From Trinickia dinghuensis (GTDB taxonomy: Bacteria > Pseudomonadota > Gammaproteobacteria > Burkholderiales > Burkholderiaceae), in contig NZ_QRGA01000007.1 of NCBI RefSeq assembly GCF_003367175.1, positions 233,060 through 297,059 of the forward strand: DNA of 64,000 bases, read 5' to 3'. The first letter of the stretch is position 1. Each line of letters opens with the position of its first letter. Below are positions 27,096-35,975 of the stretch, in pieces. The position numbers and the translations under genes were made by a program. The notes under the pieces are model-generated. The model saw nothing but the letters and a program-made list of their open reading frames with translations. It was not told the DNA's origin and searched no databases.

Positions 27096-27488
27096 CTACC
27101 GCCCCTCGCTGCCCGCGAAATTGAGTTCGACGCCGTTGCCGGCCGGATCGCGGAAGAACAGCTGCCAAAGATCGAGCAGCGGCACTTGAGCGCGCCGAAA
27201 ATCGATCCCACGTTCCCTCAGATGCGCCTCGAAGCCCGCCAAATCGAAGCTCTCGAACGCCACGTGATCGAACGTGCCGTTCGCGAGCGGCACGCGCCGC
27301 TCGTGCGGACGCGCTTCGGACAGATGCAATACCGCCCGCTCGCCCGCATACAGCCAATAGCCGAAGTTATCGAACGGCGGGCGCTCGCCCGCGCGCAGGC
27401 CCACCACGTCGACGTAAAAGTCGCGCAGGATATCGAGCGTCGCCCGATCGGCACGTAGGTTGTAATGGGAAAAGCCTGTGACAGGCAT
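27096..27488 (-). CDS. VOC (glyoxalase/bleomycin resistance) family protein
   Basis: 130 aa from the ATG at 27488 (MPVTGFSHYNLRAD). The single vicinal-oxygen-chelate domain has the paired beta-alpha-beta-beta-beta pattern. Possible metal ligands are His8 in FSHYNL, His in FDHVAFESFD, and Glu in DPAGNGVELNF. Closest in look to the glyoxalase I-like or fosfomycin-resistance-like small VOC proteins, but the substrate cannot be told. It lies downstream of fliA on the same strand, with a 196-base gap, so it may be outside the flagellar operon. Confidence 0.85.
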   Translation of the reverse strand: MPVTGFSHYNLRADRATLDILRDFYVDVVGLRAGERPPFDNFGYWLYAGERAVLHLSEARPHERRVPLANGTFDHVAFESFDLAGFEAHLRERGIDFRRAQVPLLDLWQLFFRDPAGNGVELNFAGSEGR

Positions 27489-27684
27489 GGGATGCTCCCG
27501 CAACGGCGCCGCCCAGAAGTGGAATACGGCAGCAATGCAGGAGATCTTAACGCGAGGCTCGATCGGACGTGCGCGATAGGGATCATCGCAGCGGGTCGAT
27601 CGCTTCAAAGCCACACGTGCGCAGCCGGCGTGCGAGGATGCCGCGGCTGCTTCGCTCCCCGAATCGGATCGGGGAAATTTCAAA

Positions 27685-28413
27685 TCATTCGACGCTGGCC
27701 CACGCCATTTCGCGCAGCTTCGCGCGCAGGCGGGCAACCGCTTGACTATGCAGCTGGCAAACGCGCGATTCGCTCACTTCCATCACCGCACCGATCTCGC
27801 GCAGATTCATCCCGCGCTCGTAGTACAGCGACATCAACAGCTTCTCGCGCTCCGGCAGCTTCTCGATCGCTTCCACCAGCGCCCCACGCAGGCTCTCGTC
27901 GAGCAGCGCCGAGAGCGGATCCGCGTGATCGACACAGTAGCGGTCGAGGAACGGTTCGTCGTCGGCCGAGCGGTCGAAATCTTCGTAATAGATGAGCTGA
28001 CTGCCATGCAGATCCTGCAGCATCGACTGGTAGTTATCCAGCGGCATCTGCAGATGATCGGCCACCTCGGTTTCGCTCGCCGAGCGGCCGAGCCTCTGCT
28101 CGACCTGGTGCACGGCCGATTCCACTTCGCGGGACGTCTTGCGCAAGCTGCGCGGCAACCAGTCGTTGTTGCGCAGCTCGTCGAGCATCGCACCGCGAAT
28201 ACGCTGGCTCGCGTACGTTTCGAACTGCGCGCCCTGGTCTTCCTTGTAGCGGCTCGCCGCGTCGAGCAGGCCGATCATGCCGGCCTGAATCAGGTCGTCC
28301 AGATCGACGCTCGCCGGCATCTTCGCCACGAGTTGCAAACCAAGCCTGCGCACGAGCGGCGCGTATTGCGTCAATACATCCGTCTGGGACATTTTCCCTT
28401 GAGCGTTGTACAT
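27685..28413 (-). CDS. fliA: Flagellar sigma factor FliA (sigma-28)
   Basis: 242 aa from the ATG at 28413 (MYNAQGKMSQTDVLTQYAPL). Region 2 shows DLIQAGMIGLLDAASRY and FETYASQRIRGAMLDELR; region 4 shows LPEREKLLMSLYYERGMNLR and the helix-turn-helix SESRVCQLHSQAVARLR. FliA directs RNA polymerase to the late promoters annotated here and is held inactive by FlgM. It is the last gene of the flhB-A-F-G-fliA run, 31 bases after flhG. Confidence 0.97.
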   Translation of the reverse strand: MYNAQGKMSQTDVLTQYAPLVRRLGLQLVAKMPASVDLDDLIQAGMIGLLDAASRYKEDQGAQFETYASQRIRGAMLDELRNNDWLPRSLRKTSREVESAVHQVEQRLGRSASETEVADHLQMPLDNYQSMLQDLHGSQLIYYEDFDRSADDEPFLDRYCVDHADPLSALLDESLRGALVEAIEKLPEREKLLMSLYYERGMNLREIGAVMEVSESRVCQLHSQAVARLRAKLREMAWASVE

Positions 28414-28444
28414 CGAGGGCCCCCTTCTCCTTGTCCCTAACGTT

Positions 28445-29323
28445 TCAAGCGTGTTGGCGCACAGCCGTACCGGTGTCGGCGATCGCCGACGCCGGCATCG
28501 CCGAGCGCACCGTAACCTCTGGCCGCGGCGAACACATCGCCGGGCGCATCGGCCAATACAGCATTTCCGCGGCAACGTGCCGAAAGTCCCGCGCCGACGG
28601 CGCCGACGGGAACGCGTCGACGACGCACCGCCCCAATTCCAGCGACCGCTCCATCAGCGGATCGGCCGCCACACATCCCGCATCCTCGATCGACACGGTC
28701 AGATACCGCGCGGCAACCTCGGCGAGGTTGTCGAACGCTGTCTGCGCATCGGCGTGGCTCGATACATGATTGACGAGCACGCGAAACTGCGCGATCGCAT
28801 GTTCGAAGTGCAAGCGCTTCATGCAGGCATACGCCTCGGTGATCGCGCTGGCCGCCACGCGCGTGACGATCAACACGTCGTGCGCCTGCGCCGCGAGCGA
28901 CGAGAGCGCACCCTGGCGATCGAGCCGCGCATCCACGAGCACGACGTCGGCCGGTCCCGCGAGCAGCACGCCGAGCTGTGCCGCGCTATAACCGGCGCAG
29001 TTCTCGCGCGATGCCGCCAGCACCGAAAATCCCAATTCGTGACGAGCGCATGCCTGCTCGAGCGCGATCTCGCCGTCCAGCACGGCACGCAGCAAGCCCG
29101 CGCCGCGCAAGCCGCCCAGCATCGCCGAGACGGAGTTCACGCCGAGGCGCTCGTCGATGACGAGCACATCCTTACCGAGCGCGGCAAGCCCCGCCGCCAG
29201 ATTCACGATCGTCGACGTGCAGCCGACGCCCATTGGGCCACCCGTGACCGCCACGACGCGCGAACCGCTCTTCGCCAGCAGCCGGCGCAGCCCTTCTGCC
29301 TGATCGGTGACTTGTTTAGCCAA
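28445..29323 (-). CDS. flhG: MinD-like flagellar number regulator FlhG (altered P-loop)
   Basis: 292 aa. FlhG/FleN proteins are MinD-type ATPases that act with FlhF to set flagellar number and position. The fold is clear from VAVTGGPMGVGC (residues 24-35), GKDVLVIDE (50-58) and ADVVLVDARLD. The deviant Walker A motif GKGGVGKT reads GPMGVGCT (29-36): Pro30 replaces the signature lysine and Cys35 the P-loop lysine. The start overlaps the flhF stop by 8 bases. The position gives high confidence in the family; ATP hydrolysis is doubtful. Confidence 0.9.
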   Translation of the reverse strand: MAKQVTDQAEGLRRLLAKSGSRVVAVTGGPMGVGCTSTIVNLAAGLAALGKDVLVIDERLGVNSVSAMLGGLRGAGLLRAVLDGEIALEQACARHELGFSVLAASRENCAGYSAAQLGVLLAGPADVVLVDARLDRQGALSSLAAQAHDVLIVTRVAASAITEAYACMKRLHFEHAIAQFRVLVNHVSSHADAQTAFDNLAEVAARYLTVSIEDAGCVAADPLMERSLELGRCVVDAFPSAPSARDFRHVAAEMLYWPMRPAMCSPRPEVTVRSAMPASAIADTGTAVRQHA

Positions 29324-31157
29324 AGCGAACCTCGTGCAGTTCGGCGCTCGACCGGCTCGACAAAGCCGAGAGCAACGCGGGAATCTCGTCGTCGTGCGGC
29401 ACGAACGGCGAACCGTCGCGCGGAATGCAGAACGCGCTCTTGATCAGGAATTTCTTCGCCGCGACGTACAGGTTCTCGGGCACCTTCTGGCCCGTCGACA
29501 CATAGTGCACGGGCAGCTTGTAGCGGATGACCGTATCGAGCACGCCGCCGAGGTTCGTCGCCTCGTCGAGCTTGGTCAGGATGCAGCCGGCCAGCTCGGG
29601 CTGTCCCGGCGCGCTGCGATAGGCCTGCACGACTTCGTTGAGCGTGTCGCCGTGGCTCGTTGCGTTCAGCAGCAGCAGCCGTTGAACCGGCAGCCCCGCG
29701 CCGCAGAGCATCGCGATCTGGTCCGACACCGTGCGGTCGCGCTGGCTCATGCCGATCGTGTCGATCAGCACGATGTGCTTGTTGCGGAGCTCGGCAAGGG
29801 CGAGCTGCAGATCGGCCGCGTCCTTCACGGCATGCACGGACACGCCCAGAATCTTGCCGAAGATGCGCAGCTGCTCATGGCCGCCGATCCTGTAGCTGTC
29901 GGTCGTCAGCAGCGCCACCTTGCTCGCGCCGAAGCGCATGACGCAGCGCGCGGCGAGCTTGGCCGTGGTCGTCGTCTTGCCGACGCCGGTCGGGCCCATC
30001 AGCGCGAACACGCCGCCGCGCTCCATCAGCGCGTCTTCGTTCTCCAGCACGGGCAGATTCGAGGCGAGCACCTGGTTCACCCACTCCATCCCCGCGTCGA
30101 AGTTCTCGACGTCCGGCATGTGCTCGACGACCATCCGCACGAGCTGCGCGGAGAAGCCCGCCGAGAACAGCGCCTTCGTCACTTCGCCGTTCACGGGGCT
30201 GCGGCGTTGACGATCGCCCCATGCGAGGCCGGCGAACTGCTCTTCCATCATGCCGCGCATCGAGGACAGCTCGCTCATCACTTTCTGATTGACGATCTCT
30301 TCCACGCGCGCGCGCACGGCTTCGGCCATCGCTTCGGTGTCTTGTTCGTCGAGTCCTTCGAAAACCGGCTTCACCACACGCGGCGGCGCCGCGCGGCGCG
30401 CCGCGACACGCGCGGCTTCGTGCGCCCAGTCGGGCAGCTGCGACGAGGCGAGTTCCTCGTCGGACAGCACGCGGCCCGGTGCGCCGAGGCCCTTGGCCGC
30501 CGCGGCGGACGGCGTCATCGTATGGGCGCGCGACGTATGCGCCGCACGTTCGTTTTGAGCGGCGATGCGGCGCGCATGGTCGATCAGCCAGGGATTCGAC
30601 TCGGCCATCGTCTGCGGCGCTTCGGCATCGCCCGAGTTCAAGGTCGAACCGCCGTTCGAAGCCGCGTGCGCGGCCGGAGCGTTCGGCGCGGCCGTGCGAG
30701 CGGCGAAGCTCGCACGCTCGTTCATGCGCGGCGCGGCGATCGACGCGGCGTCGGACAGCGACGAACGGCCTTCGTCGGCCGCCTTGGCGCCCACTTCGGG
30801 GCTCGCGCCGAATACCGCCGAAAACACGTCCGGCATGCCGTTCGCGTAGGGATTGGACGGCATCGCGCCCAGAGCCGGGCTCGCGAGCGAGCCGGCCGGC
30901 TGCATGCCGGTCGAGTTCGACCCGGCAGCGTAGGGATTGGCCGTCGGCGCGGGCAGGCCCGGGGGCATGCCATGCGAGGAGGCTTCGCCCGCATTGGGGG
31001 CGATCCGCGCGAAATCCGTATCGGCGAGCGCTACGATCTCGACCGTGCCGTCGTCATTGGTCCGATTCGACAAGACGACTGCGTCCGCACCGAGGGCTTC
31101 GCGTACGAGACGAAGCGCGTCACGGCTCGTCGCGCCGATGAATTTACGAATGTTCAA
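29316..31157 (-). CDS. flhF: SRP-type GTPase FlhF
   Basis: 613 aa, longer than most FlhF proteins. The N-terminal B domain starts MNIRKFIGATSRDALRLVRE. Residues about 60-290 are a low-complexity Ala/Asn/Ser/Pro linker. The NG GTPase domain holds the P-loop GPTGVGKT at 388-395 (Lys394), TTDSYRIGGHEQL, DTIGMSQRD (G3) and TKLDEATNLGG (G4/G5). FlhF recruits early flagellar parts to the pole or lateral site. It overlaps flhA by four bases. Confidence 0.96.
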   Translation of the reverse strand: MNIRKFIGATSRDALRLVREALGADAVVLSNRTNDDGTVEIVALADTDFARIAPNAGEASSHGMPPGLPAPTANPYAAGSNSTGMQPAGSLASPALGAMPSNPYANGMPDVFSAVFGASPEVGAKAADEGRSSLSDAASIAAPRMNERASFAARTAAPNAPAAHAASNGGSTLNSGDAEAPQTMAESNPWLIDHARRIAAQNERAAHTSRAHTMTPSAAAAKGLGAPGRVLSDEELASSQLPDWAHEAARVAARRAAPPRVVKPVFEGLDEQDTEAMAEAVRARVEEIVNQKVMSELSSMRGMMEEQFAGLAWGDRQRRSPVNGEVTKALFSAGFSAQLVRMVVEHMPDVENFDAGMEWVNQVLASNLPVLENEDALMERGGVFALMGPTGVGKTTTTAKLAARCVMRFGASKVALLTTDSYRIGGHEQLRIFGKILGVSVHAVKDAADLQLALAELRNKHIVLIDTIGMSQRDRTVSDQIAMLCGAGLPVQRLLLLNATSHGDTLNEVVQAYRSAPGQPELAGCILTKLDEATNLGGVLDTVIRYKLPVHYVSTGQKVPENLYVAAKKFLIKSAFCIPRDGSPFVPHDDEIPALLSALSSRSSAELHEVRFG

Positions 31158-33256
31158 GCTTGACCCCCAATGAGGTTAACGACTTTGATCGTGCGGGTCT
31201 CGGGCACTTCGGCATACGAGAGCACTTTCAATTGAGGCAGGCTGCGGCGCAGGAATCGAGCGAGCATCGCGCGAAGCGCGTGCTGCACGAGCAGCACCGG
31301 AGGCAGCCCGGCATGTTGTTGACGGTTGATCGCCTTTTGCGTCGCCGTCAGAAGCGTGTGCGCGAGGCCGGGCTCGAGCCCAGGGTTCGCACCCGTCGAG
31401 AGCGCTTGCGAGAGCACGCGCTCGAGGTTCGAATCGAGTCCCATGACCTGCATGTCGTTCGCGCCCGGATACCACTGCTGCGTGATCGCGCGGCCCAGCG
31501 CCAGACGAACGCAGGCGGTCAGATCGTGCGCGTCGGTCAGCTTGGGCGCATGTTCCGAGAGCGCTTCGAGGATCGTGCGCATGTCGCGGATCGGCACGCC
31601 TTCCTCGAGCAGGTTTTGCAGGACCTTTTGCAGCGCCGTGAGCGACAGGGTCTTCGGCACGAGGTCTTCGACAAGCGTGGGCGCATCCTTGCCGGTGCGC
31701 GTGATGAGCGATTGCACTTCCTGGCGGCCGAGCAGTTCGGCCGCATGCTGCACGACGAGGTGGTTCAGGTGCGTGGCGACGACCGTGCTCGCATCGACGA
31801 CGGTGTAGCCGTACACCTGGGCTTGCTCGCGCAAGTTCGTGTCGATCCAGATCGCGGGCAGGCCGAAGGCCGGGTCTTGCGTCGGCTGGCCCGGCAGCGC
31901 GGCCGAGACCTGGCCCGGGTTGATCGCGAGCCACTGGCCCGGATAAGCCTCGCCCACGCCCACTTCGACGCCCTTGAGCGCGATGCGGTAACCGTTCGGA
32001 CGCAGCTCAAGGTTGTCGCGGATGTGGATCACGGGCGGCAGGAAACCGATTTCTTGCGCGAACTTCTTGCGGATGCTCTTGATGCGCTTGAGCAGCTCGC
32101 CGTCGGTGTTCTTGTCGACCAGCGGAATCAGGCGGTAGCCCACTTCGAGGCCGAGCGTGTCGATGAGCGTGACGTCGTCCCAGCTCGCTTCGTTGTTCTC
32201 CGCGGGCGCCATGACGGCGGGTGCGACGTCGACGAGCGAGGCCCCGGTCTTGGCGGCTTCGGCGCGCTTTTTCATCGTGCGGCCGAGCTGGAGCGCACCG
32301 CCGCCGAGCAGCAGGAACGCGAAGTGCGGCATGTTCGGGATCAGGCCGAGCATGACGATGATCGTGCCCGTGATGATCAGCACCCGCGGGTTCGTGAACA
32401 GCTGCCCCGTAAGTTGCGTGCCGATGTCTTCGTCGGTGGCGACACGCGAGACGATCACGCCGGCCGCCGTCGAGATGACGAGCGACGGAATCTGCGCGAC
32501 GAGGCCATCGCCGATCGTCAGCAGCGTATAGGTCTTGCCGGCCGAGGCGAAGTCCATGCCGTGCTGCACGACGCCGACGATGAGGCCGCCGAGCACGTTG
32601 ACGACCATGATGATGAGGCCCGCGATCGCATCGCCGCGCACGAACTTCGACGCACCGTCCATCGCGCCGTAGAACTCGGCTTCCTGCGCCACGGACTGGC
32701 GGCGCTTGCGCGCGCCGTCTTCGTTGATGAGGCCCGCGTTCAAGTCGGCGTCGATCGCCATCTGCTTGCCGGGCATCGCGTCCAAGGTGAAGCGGGCGGC
32801 CACTTCGGCGATACGGCCCGCACCCTTGGTGATCACCATGAAGTTGATGACCATGAGGATGACGAACACCACGATACCGACGGCGAAATTGCCGCCGACC
32901 AGGAAGTGGCCGAACGATTCGATGACCTGACCGGCCGCGCCCGGGCCCGTATGGCCTTCGAGCAGCACCACGCGGGTCGAGGCCACGTTCAGCGACAGAC
33001 GCAGCAGCGTCGAGAACAGCAGCACCGCCGGGAACGCCGCGAAATCGAGCGGCTTTTGCGTGTACATGCTGACGAGCAGCACCATCACCGACAGCGCGAT
33101 GTTGAACGTGAACAGCAGATCGAGCAGAAACGGCGGCAACGGCAGAATCATCATGCCGAGGATCATGCAGATCAGGATCGGACCCGCGAGTGCGCGCAGG
33201 TTCGTGCCGCTCAGCATCTGCCCCTTACCGAAGAGGGTTCCGACGCGTGCGTTCAT
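31154..33256 (-). CDS. flhA: Flagellar export gate protein FlhA
   Basis: 700 aa with about eight membrane segments in the first 330 residues and a large cytoplasmic docking domain. The FHIPEP-type signature is DADLNAGLINEDGARKRR with RFTLDAMPGKQMAID before it. The cytoplasmic part includes LEVGYRLIPLVD and PGLEPGLAHTLL. FlhA forms the nonameric ring that receives export substrates. It overlaps flhB and flhF by four bases each. Confidence 0.97.
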   Translation of the reverse strand: MNARVGTLFGKGQMLSGTNLRALAGPILICMILGMMILPLPPFLLDLLFTFNIALSVMVLLVSMYTQKPLDFAAFPAVLLFSTLLRLSLNVASTRVVLLEGHTGPGAAGQVIESFGHFLVGGNFAVGIVVFVILMVINFMVITKGAGRIAEVAARFTLDAMPGKQMAIDADLNAGLINEDGARKRRQSVAQEAEFYGAMDGASKFVRGDAIAGLIIMVVNVLGGLIVGVVQHGMDFASAGKTYTLLTIGDGLVAQIPSLVISTAAGVIVSRVATDEDIGTQLTGQLFTNPRVLIITGTIIVMLGLIPNMPHFAFLLLGGGALQLGRTMKKRAEAAKTGASLVDVAPAVMAPAENNEASWDDVTLIDTLGLEVGYRLIPLVDKNTDGELLKRIKSIRKKFAQEIGFLPPVIHIRDNLELRPNGYRIALKGVEVGVGEAYPGQWLAINPGQVSAALPGQPTQDPAFGLPAIWIDTNLREQAQVYGYTVVDASTVVATHLNHLVVQHAAELLGRQEVQSLITRTGKDAPTLVEDLVPKTLSLTALQKVLQNLLEEGVPIRDMRTILEALSEHAPKLTDAHDLTACVRLALGRAITQQWYPGANDMQVMGLDSNLERVLSQALSTGANPGLEPGLAHTLLTATQKAINRQQHAGLPPVLLVQHALRAMLARFLRRSLPQLKVLSYAEVPETRTIKVVNLIGGQA

Positions 33257-34458
33257 GCCGATGCTCCTTCATTCGCGTCGCCGAGCGCTTCGTCGGCTTC
33301 TTCCTGTTCGTCGGCCTCGGAAATCGGGCCCTTCGTGTCCATGTCGGCCGGCACGTCGATCTCGGTCGGTGCGGCCGGCACGTCGCCGCCTTCCGCGCGG
33401 AACTTGCGCAGCTGGTACACCCAGGCGAGCACTTCGGCCACGGCGTTGTAGAGCGTGCCCGGGATTTCCCGGTTCAGCTCGACGTTGTGATAGAGCGCGC
33501 GGGCGAGCGGCGGCGCTTCGAGGATCGCGACGTTGTTCTCGTTCGCGATTTCGCGGATGCGGGCCGCGACGAGGTTCACGCCCTTGGCCACCACCTTCGG
33601 GGCGCGCATGTCGCCGTCCGAGTATTGGAGCGCGACCGCGTAGTGCGTCGGGTTCGTCACGACGACGTCGGCCTGGGGCACCGCGGCCATCATGCGGCGG
33701 CGCGCGATGGCGCGCTGCTGCTGGCGAATCTTGCCCTTCACGTGCGGATCGCCTTCGTTCTCGCGGTGTTCGCGCTTTACTTCTTCCTTCGTCATCCGCA
33801 GCTTCTTGTGGAATTGCCAAAGTTGGTAGGGGACGTCGAACGCCGCGATCACGAACATGCCGGCCACCGTCGTCGCACAGCAGGCCGCGACGATCGACAT
33901 GCCGTGGCCGAGCGCCATGTGCAGCGGCTCGGTCGCGAGCCCGAGAATTTGGTCCTTGCGGTGCCAGACGGCCGCGCCGCCGATGCCGCCGACGACGAGC
34001 GTCTTGAGCAGCGACATCCCGAGCTGGATCACGCCGTTGACCGAGAAGATGCGGCCCACGCCGGCCACCGGATTGAGGCGCTCCGGCTTGAACTGAAACA
34101 CGTTCGGCGAAAGCAGCCAGCCGCCGAGCGCCATCGGGGCGATCAGCGCGGCCAGGCCCGTCAGGGCGAGGATCGGCACGACCGCCATCAAGCCTTCCCG
34201 GCCGGCGTTGCCGGCGCCGATCAGCATGCGGTTCGTGTCGACGAGCGTTGCATGGTTGAACATGAACGCACCGCGCATCAGATGCTGCAAATGCATGCCG
34301 ATCGGACCCGACAGCCCCCAGACGCCGAAGAAGCCCGCGCCCAGCAACGCGAACGTCGCCAGTTCCCGCGAGCGCGCGACCTGCCCTTCCGAGCGCGCCT
34401 TTTCCAGGCGCCTGGGGGTCGCTGCTTCGGTTTTGTCGAGGTCGCTGTCCTCAGCCAC
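33253..34458 (-). CDS. flhB: Export gate / specificity switch protein FlhB
   Basis: 401 aa. The N-terminus begins MAEDSDLDKTEAATPRRLEK, a family hallmark. Four membrane helices precede the cytoplasmic domain with the self-cleavage site Asn269-Pro270-Thr271-His272 (VTNPTHYAVAL). The tail is acidic and Pro-rich. FlhB switches export from rod/hook to filament proteins when FliK signals. It is the first gene of flhBAFG-fliA. Confidence 0.97.
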   Translation of the reverse strand: MAEDSDLDKTEAATPRRLEKARSEGQVARSRELATFALLGAGFFGVWGLSGPIGMHLQHLMRGAFMFNHATLVDTNRMLIGAGNAGREGLMAVVPILALTGLAALIAPMALGGWLLSPNVFQFKPERLNPVAGVGRIFSVNGVIQLGMSLLKTLVVGGIGGAAVWHRKDQILGLATEPLHMALGHGMSIVAACCATTVAGMFVIAAFDVPYQLWQFHKKLRMTKEEVKREHRENEGDPHVKGKIRQQQRAIARRRMMAAVPQADVVVTNPTHYAVALQYSDGDMRAPKVVAKGVNLVAARIREIANENNVAILEAPPLARALYHNVELNREIPGTLYNAVAEVLAWVYQLRKFRAEGGDVPAAPTEIDVPADMDTKGPISEADEQEEADEALGDANEGASA

Positions 34459-34642
34459 AGGGAATTTCTCCGCAAGAAATACGGCGACATGCCGTTATCC
34501 AGTGAGAGCGATTATTCCCGGACGAGTCAATCGATGATCGGCGGATAAGGCGGGGGAAACGGGTGCATTTCGAGTGATCGGCACCCGGCCCCGCTCGCGT
34601 GCGCGGGCGCGCCGCGATCGGACGCGCCGCCGGAGGGAGAAG
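34459..34642. promoter_or_regulatory. Region upstream of flhB
   Basis: The gap between the DUF3443 terminator and flhB should contain the flhB operon promoter, because a terminator closes the preceding unit. I could not pick out a sigma-28 core; a class II (FlhDC) promoter is the likely type by analogy. Confidence 0.4.
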
Positions 34643-34679
34643 AAAAAGGACGATCCAGCCCCGAAATTACCGGGGCCGG
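34643..34679 (-). terminator. Intrinsic terminator after DUF3443 copy A
   Basis: On the minus strand CCGGCCCCG (34679-34671) pairs with CGGGGCTGG (34663-34655) in nine positions (one G-U), with a seven-base loop. CCTTTTTCTTC follows. It ends the DUF2844/DUF3443 transcript just before the flhB promoter region. Confidence 0.85.
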
Positions 34680-34689
34680 ATTCTATGCA

Positions 34690-35958
34690 TCAGAAAGCGA
34701 CAAAGGGGCCGGCGCCGCCCGAAGCAGTCTGGTCGAAGCCGTAGTAGACGTTCTGGCCATAGAAGAACGGCATCCCGATGTCGACGAACGTGTTGGCGCC
34801 GCCGAGACTGCCGGCCAGATCGTCGAGCCCGAAATTGCCGTTGGCAAGCAGTTGGCCGGCGTTGCCGACCGCCATCGACAGCACCAATCCCGACGGGGCC
34901 CCCTGCGAAGCCGCGTTATAGCTCGAGACGGCCACCGGGCGGGTGACGGTCGACGGCGGACAGTAGAACGACGAGGCATTTCCCGCGCAGTTCGCCAGCG
35001 TGCTGTCGGCGAAGAAATAGGCGTTCGAGCCCGAATCGAAGAAAGCCGTGATCGAACTGCCGGCGAAGGTCGCGTTGACGTCGCCGAATGGATTCGTCGT
35101 CAGCTTGGTCACGTTGCCCGGCAACGCGTTGTCCGATTGCGTCCCGATCCCGAACGTCAGTGTCCCATTGACGGTGGACTGCCCGCTCGGGCCGATGCCG
35201 GGCATCGAGAGCATGACGCCGTTGTTGTCGCCTGCGAACTTCGAGACCGGATTGGCGACCTGCTGCGCGACCGGCAGAACCGATTGCACGCAGTTCGTGT
35301 TGCCCGGACACGCGTAGTAGTTGCTGTTGCCGGCGGGCGGATTCGCGCATAGCGTGCCGCAGTCGTTCGGCGCGACGCCGATCCCGAGGATCCCGTTGGC
35401 GCTGAGATCCGCCGGTGTCAGCTCGAGCGAACCCGTCGAGCATGCACCGGTTGCGACCGCGCTCTGCGGCATGTCGCCGATGATCTGTATCGGCAGGCTT
35501 GCGGCCGTTTCTCCGCCGATCTTGACGTCCGCGGTACGAACCGAGCCCCAGGTATAGCCGTCGGCGAAGGCCGTGCATTCGGCGATCGAGGCGCCGGCCA
35601 CCGTTTGCCGCGGCAACGCGCCCAATACCTGGCTCATGGCCGAACTGGCGAGCCGCAACCCGAACGATTCGGTATCGACTTGCACGTTGGGGATGGTTTG
35701 GCATGTGCTCGTACCGGGCGCGCAAACCGTCACGCTGACGGTCGGAATGTTCGCGACGTTTTCCACGCCCGGACCCACCGTCACGGCAACCTGATTCGCC
35801 GCGACCGAACCGCCGCCGCCCGTGCCCCCGCCGCTGCCGGACCCGGCGCCGCCGCCCCCTCCACCGCCCCCACCGCCGCAGGCGGCGACGAGCACCGCCG
35901 CGCAAGCGATACCGAACGCACCGAACGCCCGAACGAGTCTGCTGTGAGTACGCAACAT
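34690..35958 (-). CDS. DUF3443-type lipoprotein, copy A (aspartic-protease-like, motifs altered)
   Basis: 422 aa. Signal peptide with lipobox VAAC (Cys27), then a Gly-rich tether (28-50). I recognise it as the DUF3443 family of Burkholderia-like bacteria; its function is not known. Compared with copy B it keeps the same blocks: VSVTVCAPGTSTCQT, then DTES at 95-98 (DTGS in copy B), WGSVRTADVKIGGET, ANGILGIGVAP (188-197), and FFDSGSN at 306-312 (DTGS in copy B). The layout resembles a two-lobed pepsin fold, but the first motif lacks the Gly, so activity is doubtful. It follows its DUF2844 partner by 17 bases. Confidence 0.8.
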   Translation of the reverse strand: MLRTHSRLVRAFGAFGIACAAVLVAACGGGGGGGGGGAGSGSGGGTGGGGSVAANQVAVTVGPGVENVANIPTVSVTVCAPGTSTCQTIPNVQVDTESFGLRLASSAMSQVLGALPRQTVAGASIAECTAFADGYTWGSVRTADVKIGGETAASLPIQIIGDMPQSAVATGACSTGSLELTPADLSANGILGIGVAPNDCGTLCANPPAGNSNYYACPGNTNCVQSVLPVAQQVANPVSKFAGDNNGVMLSMPGIGPSGQSTVNGTLTFGIGTQSDNALPGNVTKLTTNPFGDVNATFAGSSITAFFDSGSNAYFFADSTLANCAGNASSFYCPPSTVTRPVAVSSYNAASQGAPSGLVLSMAVGNAGQLLANGNFGLDDLAGSLGGANTFVDIGMPFFYGQNVYYGFDQTASGGAGPFVAF

Positions 35959-35975
35959 GGTTCTCCCTCGCTCGG

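Noticed and set aside
31160-33451. 763-aa open frame on the plus strand opposite flhA
   Set aside because: Arg/His/Asp/Val-rich translation typical of the antisense of a GC-rich gene; flhA on the other strand is unmistakable.
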